A program made the position numbers and the translations under genes. Below, in pieces: positions 31,716-40,105 of a stretch of 41,169 nucleotides of DNA. Position 1 is the stretch's first letter. Every line of letters starts with the position of its first letter. Source of the stretch: Clostridium sp. UBA2485 (lineage in GTDB: Bacteria > Bacillota > Clostridia > Clostridiales > Clostridiaceae); contig NZ_DDOV01000062.1 of assembly GCF_002341865.1 (NCBI RefSeq), positions 16,467 through 57,635 of the forward strand. Reading direction: 5' to 3'. The notes under the pieces are model-generated. The model was not told the DNA's origin. It was given only the letters and a program-made list of their open reading frames with translations, and did no database searches.

Positions 31716-32621
31716 TTAATGCCTATTTTTTACCATAGATCTCTTAATTACATCAACCTCATTGGATTTTAGCTTATTCATATTTGAGATTTTAAAATTT
31801 AAATTCTTTTTTATAGATTTTGTAGGACATATTTTTATACACTCCCCACATCTAATACATTCAGAGCTATTAGGATTTTTATAAACTTCTATATTCATTT
31901 TACATTTATATGTGCAAGCATTACAGCTTGTACATTTATTTTTATCTACCTCATATTTATAGAAACTTACTCTATTAAATAATGAGTAAAATGCTCCTAA
32001 TGGACATATATATCTACAAAACGGTCTATATATAAATATTGATGCTATAATAATGATAATTAGCAAAAATATCTTCCAGGCAAATAAGTATCCTATAGCT
32101 CCTCTTAAAGGTTTATTTAATGAAATTAACGGTATCCCACCTTCTAGTGTTCCTGCTGGACATATATATTCACAAAAATAAGGAGGACTTATTCCAAATT
32201 CATTTACTAAAAACATAGGTAATATTATAACAAATAATGCTAATATAATATATTTTAGATATTTAAGTACATTATTTACTTTTTGATTTACTCTTATCTT
32301 TTTAGACGGTATTTTATATAATAAATCCTGAATAAGACCAAAGGGACATAACCACCCACATATAAATCTACCAAATATAATACCAAATAAAGACATAAGT
32401 CCAACTACATATAATGAAAAATTATACCTTACAGTTCCAATGACAGCCTGCAAAGAGCCTATAGGGCAAGATCCTATAGCTCCAGGGCAAGAATAACAGT
32501 TTAGACCTGGAACACAGATTTTTTTTGTATTTCCTTTAAATATATTACCTTTTAAAAATCCATTTATATTTGCATTTGTGGTTATAGCTGCAATAATTTG
32601 TGTTATTCTTCTTTTATCCAA
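31716..32621 (-). CDS. NapH/YccM-like membrane 4Fe-4S protein
   Basis: 301 aa. Four or five membrane segments carry two CxxxCP-type motifs facing one side (RFICGWLCPFGLIQDLL about residue 90, and RPFCRYICPLGAFYSLF about residue 205), preceded by extra Cys (NCYSCPGAIGSCPIG, CEYICPAGT). The C-terminus is a two-cluster ferredoxin (CTSCNACTYKCKMN; CIRCGECIKICPTK). NapH, NosR and RnfB-adjacent proteins of this build pass electrons across or along the membrane. The TTG start overlaps the preceding small gene by 8 bp, so translation is coupled. Context with a TlpA-like thiol protein suggests it feeds reductant to an extracytoplasmic thiol/disulfide system; that is inference. Confidence 0.8.
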   Translation of the reverse strand: MDKRRITQIIAAITTNANINGFLKGNIFKGNTKKICVPGLNCYSCPGAIGSCPIGSLQAVIGTVRYNFSLYVVGLMSLFGIIFGRFICGWLCPFGLIQDLLYKIPSKKIRVNQKVNNVLKYLKYIILALFVIILPMFLVNEFGISPPYFCEYICPAGTLEGGIPLISLNKPLRGAIGYLFAWKIFLLIIIIIASIFIYRPFCRYICPLGAFYSLFNRVSFYKYEVDKNKCTSCNACTYKCKMNIEVYKNPNSSECIRCGECIKICPTKSIKKNLNFKISNMNKLKSNEVDVIKRSMVKNRH

Positions 32622-32778
32622 TTCCTATACACTCCAGACATATGTTTATTGCTTTTTTTAATACAATTCTCACTTCATTTCTATATATTCCAGTAAAAAT
32701 GAATAAAATACTCATAATTAAGATACTATATTTTATAAATACTTCACTTTTATTTTTATTGAATTTACTTATATTCAT
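32614..32778 (-). CDS. CD1871A-like small CXXC membrane protein, 54 aa
   Basis: Begins MNISKFNKNKSEVFIKYSIL, has one hydrophobic segment (YSILIMSILFIFTGIY, about residues 17-32) and ends AINICLECIGIG. The C-terminal CLECIGIG box after one transmembrane helix matches the small 'CD1871A family CXXC motif-containing protein' known from Clostridioides and relatives; function unknown. AAAGGATG lies 8 bp before the ATG. Its stop overlaps the TTG of the Fe-S membrane gene, so the two are coupled, and the TlpA-like gene lies upstream on the same strand. The membrane-bound thiol pair could hand electrons between the Fe-S protein and the TlpA domain. Confidence 0.75.
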   Translation of the reverse strand: MNISKFNKNKSEVFIKYSILIMSILFIFTGIYRNEVRIVLKKAINICLECIGIG

Positions 32779-32819
32779 AGATTTCACATCCTTTATTGAT
32801 ATATGAATTCTAATTTTGC

Positions 32820-32852
32820 TACCTACCTCACCTATTGTAAGATGAGGTAGGT
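32820..32852 (-). terminator. Hairpin between the TlpA gene and the small CXXC gene
   Basis: ACCTACCTCA and TGAGGTAGGT form a perfect 10-bp GC-containing stem 6 bp past the TlpA stop. There is no long T-run on the minus strand, so it may attenuate rather than fully terminate. Confidence 0.6.
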
Positions 32853-32858
32853 ACTTTG

Positions 32859-33953
32859 TTATTGTATGTCTTTTAATCTATCTTCAATTTCTTTCTTAAA
32901 CTCTTCTTTGCTATTAGAGCCTACTAAAAAATCTCCAATAATATTTCCTTCACTATCAACAAAAAATGTAGTAGGAACTCCTGAAATATCTTTTAATATG
33001 TTATTTTTAATACTCTCATCTGGAATAATATTAGTATACTTTACAGCTTTTTTTGATAAAATTTTCTTAGCTAATTCTTCATTGTCTTCATCTGGTGTAT
33101 CTGAAATAAGACCAATCACATTAATTTTTTCACCCTTAACTTCCTCATAAAGCTTTTGAATATCAGGCATTTCTTCTATACATGGTCCACAATATGTAGC
33201 CCATATATTTACCATTGTAAGTTTACTATCTTTTAAAATACTACTATCTATTTCTTTACCATCTATAGTTTTAGTTTTAAATTCGAATTTCTTATATTTG
33301 CTTAATTTTTCTTTTTCCGATACTGGTTTAAATACTTTAATTAAACTTTTAAATTTTTTAATTTCTCCATGTATTTCTTCATAGTCTTTCTTAGATTTTT
33401 CTAATAAACCATTAGTATCAGGTTTATTATTATATAATAAATAAAACTCAAGGTTACCCTCTTTACCTATTAAATCCTTATTTTCATATTTTGAGAATAA
33501 TTCTTTTTGAACTTTGCCTTCTGCTTTGTTCTTATCTATACTTACTACAGTACATAATTCTTTAAACTCTTTAGTTAAATCCATAATTTCTGCTGCAATT
33601 TCTTTGATTTTTGCTTTGTCTGTTTCTGGAATTTTCTCTGAATCCTTATTTAATTTTTGTGCCTTATCCATAGTCTCATCAAGTATAAAACTAATGATTA
33701 GCTGTCCTTCTACATTTTCTTCTGGTAAGGTTCCATACATATCTATATTTCTTTCTTTCGCTTCCCACTTATTAGGAAGCTTGAATTTAATTCCTAACTC
33801 TTCAAATTTTCTTTCTGCATTTTCTTTTGTAGTATCTGTTTTTTTAATTTCATTTTTAGCTTGTTTTGAATCTCCTCCTGTAGACTTATTACACCCTACC
33901 AGCGATATACAAAGTATTGCCGATATTAAAACTGTTAAAACTTTTCTTTTCAT
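32859..33953 (-). CDS. TlpA-like thioredoxin-fold lipoprotein
   Basis: 364 aa. Lipoprotein signal MKRKVLTVLISAILCISLVG with lipobox LVGC (Cys21). Residues about 25-225 are a charged, Lys/Glu-rich domain I do not recognise (IKFKLPNKWEAKERNIDMYG, FKELCTVVSIDKNKAEGKV). The C-terminal ~135 residues are a TlpA/ResA-type thioredoxin domain: KTIDGKEIDSSILKDSKLTM, WATYCGPCIEEMPDIQKLYE (active CGPC), GVPTTFFVDSEG with the cis-Pro. It is anchored outside the membrane, where it could reduce or exchange disulfides. AAGGGGA lies before the ATG. First gene of a minus-strand group with the CXXC peptide and Fe-S membrane protein; promoter at 34031-34084. Confidence 0.85.
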   Translation of the reverse strand: MKRKVLTVLISAILCISLVGCNKSTGGDSKQAKNEIKKTDTTKENAERKFEELGIKFKLPNKWEAKERNIDMYGTLPEENVEGQLIISFILDETMDKAQKLNKDSEKIPETDKAKIKEIAAEIMDLTKEFKELCTVVSIDKNKAEGKVQKELFSKYENKDLIGKEGNLEFYLLYNNKPDTNGLLEKSKKDYEEIHGEIKKFKSLIKVFKPVSEKEKLSKYKKFEFKTKTIDGKEIDSSILKDSKLTMVNIWATYCGPCIEEMPDIQKLYEEVKGEKINVIGLISDTPDEDNEELAKKILSKKAVKYTNIIPDESIKNNILKDISGVPTTFFVDSEGNIIGDFLVGSNSKEEFKKEIEDRLKDIQ

Positions 33954-34030
33954 AATTAATTCCCCTTTATTTTTTATATTGTATTTTCATACTTTTCAAT
34001 GCCTTATATTACAAATATTACAAGAAGAAC

Positions 34031-34084
34031 TTTAAGAAAATTATAATTAAATCTTAAGATTTCTTAAGATTACGGTTTAATAAA
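34031..34084 (-). promoter_or_regulatory. Activator-type promoter of the TlpA operon (shared with 12963-13016)
   Basis: Minus strand: tandem repeats AATCTTAAGA and AATCTTAAGA followed by TTTAATTATAATTTT, with a -10 TATAAT (34040-34045). 49 of 54 bases match the van-like operon promoter with no gaps, and the distance to the start codon is similar (about 85 bp against 115 bp from the -10). No other -35 is visible, so an activator at the repeats is likely. Confidence 0.65.
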
Positions 34085-34130
34085 ACTGAGTACGGAAGCT
34101 AAACTTTACTTGTCTGCCCTTGTTAATAGA

Positions 34131-34176
34131 TAAATATAAAAAGCTGTTAACAAATATGCTTTGTTAACAGCTTTTA
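34131..34176 (-). terminator. Terminator of hydE
   Basis: AAAAGCTGTTAACAAA and TTTGTTAACAGCTTTT form a 16-bp stem followed by TTTTTATATTT on the minus strand. Between it and hydE (about 34277-34345, minus) a short frame reads EVFNNFDIEKIKTLVKDGIE then IGDRK, perhaps the trace of another lost gene. Confidence 0.85.
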
Positions 34177-34341
34177 AATAATAATTTATTTAAAATTTTA
34201 AAATGTTCTCCTTTTCCTCTCTATAATCTACATTATCATAAAGATTTCTTGACACCTATTCTATTTCCTATCCCCTATTTCAATCCCATCTTTAACAAGT
34301 GTTTTAATTTTTTCTATATCAAAATTATTAAATACTTCTCT

Positions 34342-35436
34342 TTATAATGTTACAATAGTTTTTGGATATATTTTTTCTCCTTCATCTATCCTAGTAGAAA
34401 TATCATTATAATCACCTCGTGATTCTACAATATTATAACCTATTGAAGCTACACGATTTCTCAGGCAAACATTACATTCTGCCGCCTCTTCCCCAGTACA
34501 TATTTTATTGTCATATAAGTCATATTTTTTTCTAACACTTACAGGAGACAGATTTGGCATTAATACATTAGCTCCGGATAATATTCCTTTTTCTCTACCT
34601 TTACTATCAAGAGTTCCAAGTGAAGTTGTTGCTGGAATGAGAGCTTTTGGAAGCATTAGTCTTAAAAGTCCTATTAAAAATAATGTTAAATCTACACTGC
34701 CTGATGGAAAATTTGCAAATTTTGTATCTTTATGCGAAACAAAAGGACCTATTCCTACCATATGAGGAGATAACTCCTTAATAAATAACAGGTCATTAGC
34801 TATATGTTCTGCTGTTTGGTAAGGTGAGCCAACCATAAATCCAGTACCTACTTGATATCCAATTTCTTTTAAATTATATAAGCAATTTTTTCTATTTTCT
34901 AGAGAAAGATCATTGGGATGAAGCATTTCATAATGTTTTTCATTAGCTGTTTCATGTCTAAGTAAATATCGGTCTGCTCCTGCCTTAAAATACTTTAAGT
35001 AACTTTTATAATTTTTTTCCCCCATTGAAAGTGTTATAGCGCAATCAGGATAACTCTTTCTAATGTTACTAACAATATCAACTATTATATCATCAGTAAA
35101 AGCACCATCTTCTCCGCCTTGTAAGACAAACGTACGAAAACCTAACTTATATCCTGTTTCACAACATGACAATATTTCCTCCTTACTAAGTCTATATCTA
35201 TTAGAATTTTTATTACTTCTTCTTATTCCACAATAATAACAATCATTTTTGCAGTAATTCGTAAATTCGATTAGTCCTCTAAGATAAATATCCTTTCCAA
35301 AGTGTTTCTCACTCAAATATCTAGATCTTGTAAAAAGATATTCACTAACTTCAGCATTAAAATTTTCTATCAAAAATATGAACTCTTCTCTTTCTAAGCT
35401 ACGTGTCTTATATAATTTATCAATTAAATCCTTCAT
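34342..35436 (-). CDS. hydE: [FeFe]-hydrogenase H-cluster radical SAM maturase HydE
   Basis: 364 aa. Radical-SAM signature C-x3-C-x2-C at Cys62, Cys66 and Cys69 (NYCKNDCYYCGIRR) in a BioB-like TIM barrel (LRGLIEFTNYCKNDCYYCGI). The second, non-essential cluster triad of HydE is also present (ICTGEEAAECNVC, C-x7-C-x2-C). HydE helps build the dithiolate ligand of the [FeFe]-hydrogenase H-cluster with HydG and HydF; those partners are not in the window. GAGGAGTG precedes the ATG. It is monocistronic between terminators. It implies that the organism makes an [FeFe] hydrogenase. BioB and PylB are excluded by the Cys pattern and length. Confidence 0.92.
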   Translation of the reverse strand: MKDLIDKLYKTRSLEREEFIFLIENFNAEVSEYLFTRSRYLSEKHFGKDIYLRGLIEFTNYCKNDCYYCGIRRSNKNSNRYRLSKEEILSCCETGYKLGFRTFVLQGGEDGAFTDDIIVDIVSNIRKSYPDCAITLSMGEKNYKSYLKYFKAGADRYLLRHETANEKHYEMLHPNDLSLENRKNCLYNLKEIGYQVGTGFMVGSPYQTAEHIANDLLFIKELSPHMVGIGPFVSHKDTKFANFPSGSVDLTLFLIGLLRLMLPKALIPATTSLGTLDSKGREKGILSGANVLMPNLSPVSVRKKYDLYDNKICTGEEAAECNVCLRNRVASIGYNIVESRGDYNDISTRIDEGEKIYPKTIVTL

Positions 35437-35525
35437 ATATTTTTATTTTCACTCCTCTTAATCTACTAGTTTATTTTTTCATATTCTCTTTTATAATTTT
35501 AGTTTCTATGTAATAAGATTATATA

Positions 35526-35556
35526 CAAAAAAGTGGATTCTTGGGAATCCACTTTT
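35526..35556 (-). terminator. Terminator of purB
   Basis: AAAAGTGGATTC and GAATCCACTTTT form a 12-bp stem with a 4-nt loop and a following T-run on the minus strand. Confidence 0.85.
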
Positions 35557-35623
35557 GCAATTTTATATGAAATTTTATTTTTATATACTCTTTAATTTCT
35601 ATGAGTGTACATTATTATAAGCT

Positions 35624-37054
35624 CTATACGTTTATTTCAATACTTTCTCCTAATAATTCTCTATTGGATTTTAATATTGGATTAACAACTTCTTGAATGA
35701 AATCATCAACTTGACCACTAGCTCTACCAGTAAATTTGCTTGGATCTATAATTGAAAGAATTTCATCTTTTGTAAGGTTAAAGCTATCATCTTCTATAAT
35801 CCTTTGAATTAAGTCATTGCTCTCCCCTTCTTCTTTAACTTTTCTTGCTGCATCCATAGAATGAATTCTTATTCTTTCATGTAATTCTTGTCTATCGCCA
35901 CCACGCTTTACAGCCTCCATTAATATGTTTTCCGTTGCCATAAATGGCAGTTCGTTGTTAACGTGAGATGCTATTACTTTAGGATATACAACCATATTTT
36001 CTGTTATATTTAAGTATAAGTTTAAAACTCCATCTAAAGCTAAAAAACCTTCTGCTACCGATATCCTCTTATTAGCAGAGTCATCTAATGTTCTTTCAAA
36101 CCATTGAGTTCCTGCAGTTATAGCTGGATTTAATGAATTTACTATAATATATCTTGAAAGTGAACTTATTCTTTCACTTCTCATAGGATTTCTCTTATAA
36201 GCCATAGCAGATGAACCTATTTGATTTTTTTCAAAAGGTTCCTCCATTTCTTTCATATTCTGAAGTATTCTTAAATCATTACTAAACTTATATGCACTTT
36301 GAGCAATTTCTGATAAGGTATTTAAAATTATAGAATCTAATTTTCTTGAATAAGTTTGACCTGTTACTGGGTAAGAAGCCTTAAACTTCATTTTTTCAGA
36401 AACTATCTTATCTAGTTTTTTAACTTTATCTTCATCATTATTAAATAAAGCCATAAAACTAGCTTGTGTTCCTGTAGTTCCTTTTACTCCTCTAAATTTC
36501 ATATTTTCAATAACAAAATCTAGATTTTCTAAATCCATCAATAATTCTTGAATCCATAATGTAGCTCTTTTTCCCACTGTAGTTAATTGAGCTGGTTGAA
36601 GATGTGTAAAGCCTAAGGTAGGCATATCCTTGTACTTCATAGCAAAAATACTTAATTGATTAATTACATTAATAAGCTTTTTTCTAATTAAATATAAGGC
36701 TTCTCGCATAACTATAAGATCTGTATTATCTCCTACGTAACAGCTAGTAGCTCCTAAATGTATAATTCCCTTTGCTTTTGGTGCTACTAGACCATAAGCA
36801 TAAACATGGCTCATAACATCATGACGTATTTCCTTTTCTTTTGCTTCTGCCGCTGCAAAATCTATATTATCTATATTTTCTTTTAGCTCATTTATTTGCT
36901 CTTCCGTAATATTAAGACCTAATTCCTTCTCGCCTTCTGCTAGTGCAATCCAAAGTTTCCTCCAAGTCTTAAATTTCATTTCGTCTGAAAATATGTATGA
37001 CATTTCTTTTGAAGAATATCTTTTATTAAATGGTGAACTATATAAATTTCTCAT
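35624..37054 (-). CDS. purB: Adenylosuccinate lyase
   Basis: 476 aa, the typical length for the clostridial type. It cleaves adenylosuccinate to AMP and SAICAR to AICAR with fumarate release in purine synthesis. The fumarase/aspartase superfamily signature appears as SSAMAYKRNPMRSERI (about residue 264; catalytic Ser in the flexible loop), with the general-acid His regions IRHDVMSHVYAY and TLGFTHLQPAQLT, and DDSANKRISVAEGFL later. GGAGGAG lies before the ATG. It is monocistronic, away from other pur genes. Confidence 0.96.
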   Translation of the reverse strand: MRNLYSSPFNKRYSSKEMSYIFSDEMKFKTWRKLWIALAEGEKELGLNITEEQINELKENIDNIDFAAAEAKEKEIRHDVMSHVYAYGLVAPKAKGIIHLGATSCYVGDNTDLIVMREALYLIRKKLINVINQLSIFAMKYKDMPTLGFTHLQPAQLTTVGKRATLWIQELLMDLENLDFVIENMKFRGVKGTTGTQASFMALFNNDEDKVKKLDKIVSEKMKFKASYPVTGQTYSRKLDSIILNTLSEIAQSAYKFSNDLRILQNMKEMEEPFEKNQIGSSAMAYKRNPMRSERISSLSRYIIVNSLNPAITAGTQWFERTLDDSANKRISVAEGFLALDGVLNLYLNITENMVVYPKVIASHVNNELPFMATENILMEAVKRGGDRQELHERIRIHSMDAARKVKEEGESNDLIQRIIEDDSFNLTKDEILSIIDPSKFTGRASGQVDDFIQEVVNPILKSNRELLGESIEINV

Positions 37055-37183
37055 AGTCTCCTCCGTACTTAATTTATTATTATTATAATATCATTCACAT
37101 TATAACATACTTAATATAAAAAAGTAATATATTTGTTCGTGTTTAATTCGTTCTAAAACACAATTTAAAACATATATTTATAT

Positions 37184-37331
37184 AGGGTATATTAAAGAAA
37201 ATAATTAGTCAAATATGCGAAATATATTTTGCATCAGGTTTTCATGATAGTCAAGCTATCATGGAGTTCTAGTGACGCAGTATAACGAAAAATAGACGAG
37301 CGTACTGACTAGTTATTTTTGAATATTCCTG
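37184..37331. repeat. MITE-like palindromic element, copy related to 3605-3838
   Basis: Imperfect terminal inverted repeats (GGTATATTAAAGAAAATAAT at the left; TAGTTATTTTTGAATATTCC at the right) enclose an inner perfect hairpin CATGATAG-TCAAG-CTATCATG (37243-37263) and a GCATCAG...GCAGTAT segment that matches 3742-3800. No ORF. It lies 32 bp before the next gene. The other part of 37055-37363 is AT-rich intergenic sequence. Confidence 0.6.
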
Positions 37332-37363
37332 AACATATAAATATCAGTTTTAGGGGGAATATT

Positions 37364-37594
37364 ATGTATAGAGTCAATTTATTAGACAAAATTTCCTTTG
37401 TATTAGTAATAATTGGTGCTTTTAATTGGGGATTAGTTGGATTATTTAATTTCAATTTAATAGCGAAATTCTTTTCATTAATTCCATCACCATCTATTAC
37501 TGTATTTTTAAGTAGACTTGTATATATTTTAGTTGGACTAGCTGCAGTAAACATATTAAAATTCTTTATGACTTGTTACAAATCAAATAAATAA
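37364..37594 (+). CDS. DUF378-family small membrane protein
   Basis: 76 aa with two transmembrane helices (LLDKISFVLVIIGAFNWGLV and FLSRLVYILVGLAAVNILKF). The LxxIGAxNWGLVGLFNFNLI and VYxLVGLAA blocks are the DUF378 signature. Function unknown in all organisms I know of. The frame opens at an earlier ATG (37319), but AGGGGG at 37352-37357 is spaced only for ATG 37364. Monocistronic, between the palindromic element and a bidirectional terminator. Confidence 0.88.
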   Translation: MYRVNLLDKISFVLVIIGAFNWGLVGLFNFNLIAKFFSLIPSPSITVFLSRLVYILVGLAAVNILKFFMTCYKSNK

Positions 37595-37597
37595 TTA

Positions 37598-37637
37598 AAG
37601 AAAGTCTATGCATATTATATGTATAGACTTTCTTATT
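37598..37637. terminator. Bidirectional terminator between the DUF378 and MATE genes
   Basis: AAGAAAGTCTATGCATA and TATGTATAGACTTTCTT form a 16-17-bp stem with T-runs on both strands, serving the convergent genes. Confidence 0.85.
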
Positions 37638-37657
37638 TTATACTATTTTAAAGTTTT

Positions 37658-39019
37658 TTAAATATCTTTTACTAAATTGCGTATCCATTTTTTAGAAAAA
37701 AGCCTTGGAAAGCAAAAAGATATTTTAACTATCTCTTCTAGGTACACTAACGAAACTATAAGTTCTATAGGCAATTTAAATACTAAGGCCCCCAAAAATG
37801 CAATAGGAACTCCCACTAGCCAAACCCCGCTCATCTCAAGAATTAATGAGTATTTTGTATCTCCTCCACTTCTCAATATTCCTACAATGAACAGTGAAGT
37901 TATCATTCTAAAAGGTATAACAAAGGAGAATACTCTAAGTATTATCTTAGCACTACGAATAACTTCTGGTGATACGTTATACATTGAAACTACTGATGAT
38001 GAGAAAATAAACAATAATGCACCTATGAGTATTCCCAGTGAAAAGCTTACTTTAATAAACCTTTTAGCAAAAGTCATAGCATTTTCTTCTCTATTAGCAC
38101 CAATTTCATTTCCTATCATTACAGCACAAGCATTAGCAAGTCCAAAAGCCGCTACAGTAAATATATTTTGAACTGTACCTGCAATTTGAAAAGTGGCTAA
38201 TGCATTAGTACTAATTTTTGCATAGGCTACAGAATACATAGTTATACCTAAAGACCAAAATATCTCATTTATTACTACAGGATATATAGTCTTAATTATG
38301 TTAAATATAAATTCCTTACTTAAATCGCAAAATTCCTTCAGCTTACCAGCTAAAGCAGTTTTTCTTGTATATGTAACAGATAGAATTAGTACCATCTCAA
38401 TTACTCTTGCTATAACCGTAGCTATAGCTGCACCTTTAACTCCTAAAACGGGAAAGCCTAATTTACCAAATATAAGTACTGCATTAAAAACGGTATTACA
38501 TATTAGTGCAACTGCACTAGTAACCATAGGTAATTTGGCTCTTCCTATACTTCTTGATGCAAAAGAAAATGCAAAGCTAATGGCAGTTATTATGTAACTC
38601 CACCCTACAATTTTCAAATAATCTGCTCCTAATGAAATAACCATACTATCCTTAGTAAAAAAGCTCATAACTTTTTCAGGAAATATCAATGCTACTATTG
38701 TAAAGAATACCGCTCCTAAGCTACCTAAGATTATACATAATCCTAATACCTTTCTTATACTTTTAACATCTCTCTTCCCCCAAAATTGAGCTATAAATAT
38801 AGCACATCCACTATTTAATCCAAAAATAAATAAGGAGAATAAAAAATAAAATTGATTTGCAAGACCTACAGATGCAATTTGTGCTTCTCCTAATTTTCCA
38901 ATCATCATAGTATCAACCATATTTAATGATGATGATATTAAATTTTGAATCATAATTGGAAGTGCTAAAGATAACATTGTCTTATAAAACCTTCTCTTGT
39001 TATCTAAGCTATTCTCCAT
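37658..39019 (-). CDS. MATE family efflux transporter
   Basis: 453 aa, 12 transmembrane segments, two MatE repeats. The N-terminal signature reads LALPIMIQNLISSSLNMVDT then MMIGKLGEAQIASVGLANQF; the second repeat includes INEIFWSLGITMYSVAYAKI. MATE proteins exchange Na+ or H+ for cationic drugs or metabolites. The length is normal. GGGAGGAAG precedes the ATG. It lies alone on the minus strand between terminators; the substrate cannot be told from sequence. Confidence 0.93.
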   Translation of the reverse strand: MENSLDNKRRFYKTMLSLALPIMIQNLISSSLNMVDTMMIGKLGEAQIASVGLANQFYFLFSLFIFGLNSGCAIFIAQFWGKRDVKSIRKVLGLCIILGSLGAVFFTIVALIFPEKVMSFFTKDSMVISLGADYLKIVGWSYIITAISFAFSFASRSIGRAKLPMVTSAVALICNTVFNAVLIFGKLGFPVLGVKGAAIATVIARVIEMVLILSVTYTRKTALAGKLKEFCDLSKEFIFNIIKTIYPVVINEIFWSLGITMYSVAYAKISTNALATFQIAGTVQNIFTVAAFGLANACAVMIGNEIGANREENAMTFAKRFIKVSFSLGILIGALLFIFSSSVVSMYNVSPEVIRSAKIILRVFSFVIPFRMITSLFIVGILRSGGDTKYSLILEMSGVWLVGVPIAFLGALVFKLPIELIVSLVYLEEIVKISFCFPRLFSKKWIRNLVKDI

Positions 39020-39129
39020 ATGTCACTTCCTCCCCAAATAAAATATATGTAACTTTTCCCAATATTCATAATAGCATAGTTTTATTTCTTTCTCTAGTAC
39101 AAAATTCTCTACATTAATATAGGCATATA

Positions 39130-39175
39130 AAAGAAGCAAGTTCACAAATTATTATATTTGTGAACTTGCTTCTTT
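39130..39175 (-). terminator. Terminator of psuK-psuG
   Basis: AAAGAAGCAAGTTCACAAAT and ATTTGTGAACTTGCTTCTTT make a perfect 20-bp stem with a 6-nt loop, 13 bp after the psuG stop, then TTTATA on the minus strand. Confidence 0.9.
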
Positions 39176-39187
39176 ATAAATTATCTT

Positions 39188-40105
39188 CTATTTTAAATTG
39201 CTAAGCTCAGCAGCTAATTTTGCACCTAATTTTGCATTGTTGTAAACAAGTTGAATGTTTGCTTCTAAGCTTTGTCCTTCAGTAATTTCTTTAACTTTAC
39301 CTAATAAGAAAGGTGTGCTTTCTTTACCTTTTATACCCTTTTCTTCTGCTTCTTTTACAGCATCATTTATAGCATTATTTATTTTATCAAAATCCATAGC
39401 GTATTCACTAGGTATTGGATTAGCTATAACTACTCCTCCTTGTAAATCTAGATCCCATTTAGCTTTTAGAGCTTTAGCTAATTCTAATTCACTATCAATT
39501 TTATAATCTACTTTGAATCCAGATTTAGTAGTAAAGAAAGCTGGTAATTCTTCTGTTTTAAATCCAAAAACAGGAACTCCTTTTGTTTCTAAGTATTCTA
39601 ATGTTAAACCTATGTCTAATATAGATTTTGCTCCAGCACATACTACTGCTACATTAGTTTTTCCTAATTCATCTAAATCTGCAGATATATCAAAAGTTTC
39701 TTGTGCTCCTCTATGAACTCCACCTATTCCGCCTGTAGCAAAAACTTTAATTCCTGCTAATTGCGCAATTATCATAGTAGCTGCTACTGTTGTTGCACCG
39801 TCTAATTTATTTGCTATTATAAATGGCATATCTCTTCTGCTCATTTTAATAACATTTTTAGCTTTTCCTAAGTATTCTACTTCTTCAGCAGATAGTCCAA
39901 CTTTTATCTTTCCATTTAATACAGCTGTAGTTGCAGGTACAGCACCGTTTTCTCTTATTATTTTTTCTACATTTAATGCAGTTTCAACATTTCTTGGATA
40001 AGGCATACCATGAGATATTATTGTAGACTCTAATGCTACTACTGGTCTTCCCTCACTTAATGCTTTTGATACTTCTTCACTTATTTCTAAATAGTTTTTT
40101 AACAT
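39188..40105 (-). CDS. psuG: Pseudouridine-5'-phosphate glycosidase
   Basis: 305 aa, the normal length. It splits pseudouridine 5'-phosphate into uracil and ribose 5-phosphate. Family signatures: ALESTIISHGMPYPRNVETA near the start; GGIGGVHRGAQETFDISADL with the catalytic region; VCAGAKSILDIGLTLEYLET; GVVIANPIPSEYAMD with the conserved Glu. Start ATG overlaps the psuK stop by 7 bp (TATGTTAA), so the pair is coupled; AAAGGAGATGG lies before it within psuK. With psuK it makes the pseudouridine catabolism pathway. No pseudouridine transporter is visible in the window. Confidence 0.96.
   Translation of the reverse strand: MLKNYLEISEEVSKALSEGRPVVALESTIISHGMPYPRNVETALNVEKIIRENGAVPATTAVLNGKIKVGLSAEEVEYLGKAKNVIKMSRRDMPFIIANKLDGATTVAATMIIAQLAGIKVFATGGIGGVHRGAQETFDISADLDELGKTNVAVVCAGAKSILDIGLTLEYLETKGVPVFGFKTEELPAFFTTKSGFKVDYKIDSELELAKALKAKWDLDLQGGVVIANPIPSEYAMDFDKINNAINDAVKEAEEKGIKGKESTPFLLGKVKEITEGQSLEANIQLVYNNAKLGAKLAAELSNLK

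Noticed and set aside
33514..34035. 173-codon plus-strand frame opposite the TlpA gene
   Set aside because: It is the antisense of a Lys/Glu-rich coding region, giving artificial Ser/Phe/Leu-rich sequence; no ribosome site.
37319..37363. Longer N-terminus for the DUF378 protein
   Set aside because: The extra residues come from the palindromic element and the AGGGGG site is spaced for ATG 37364.
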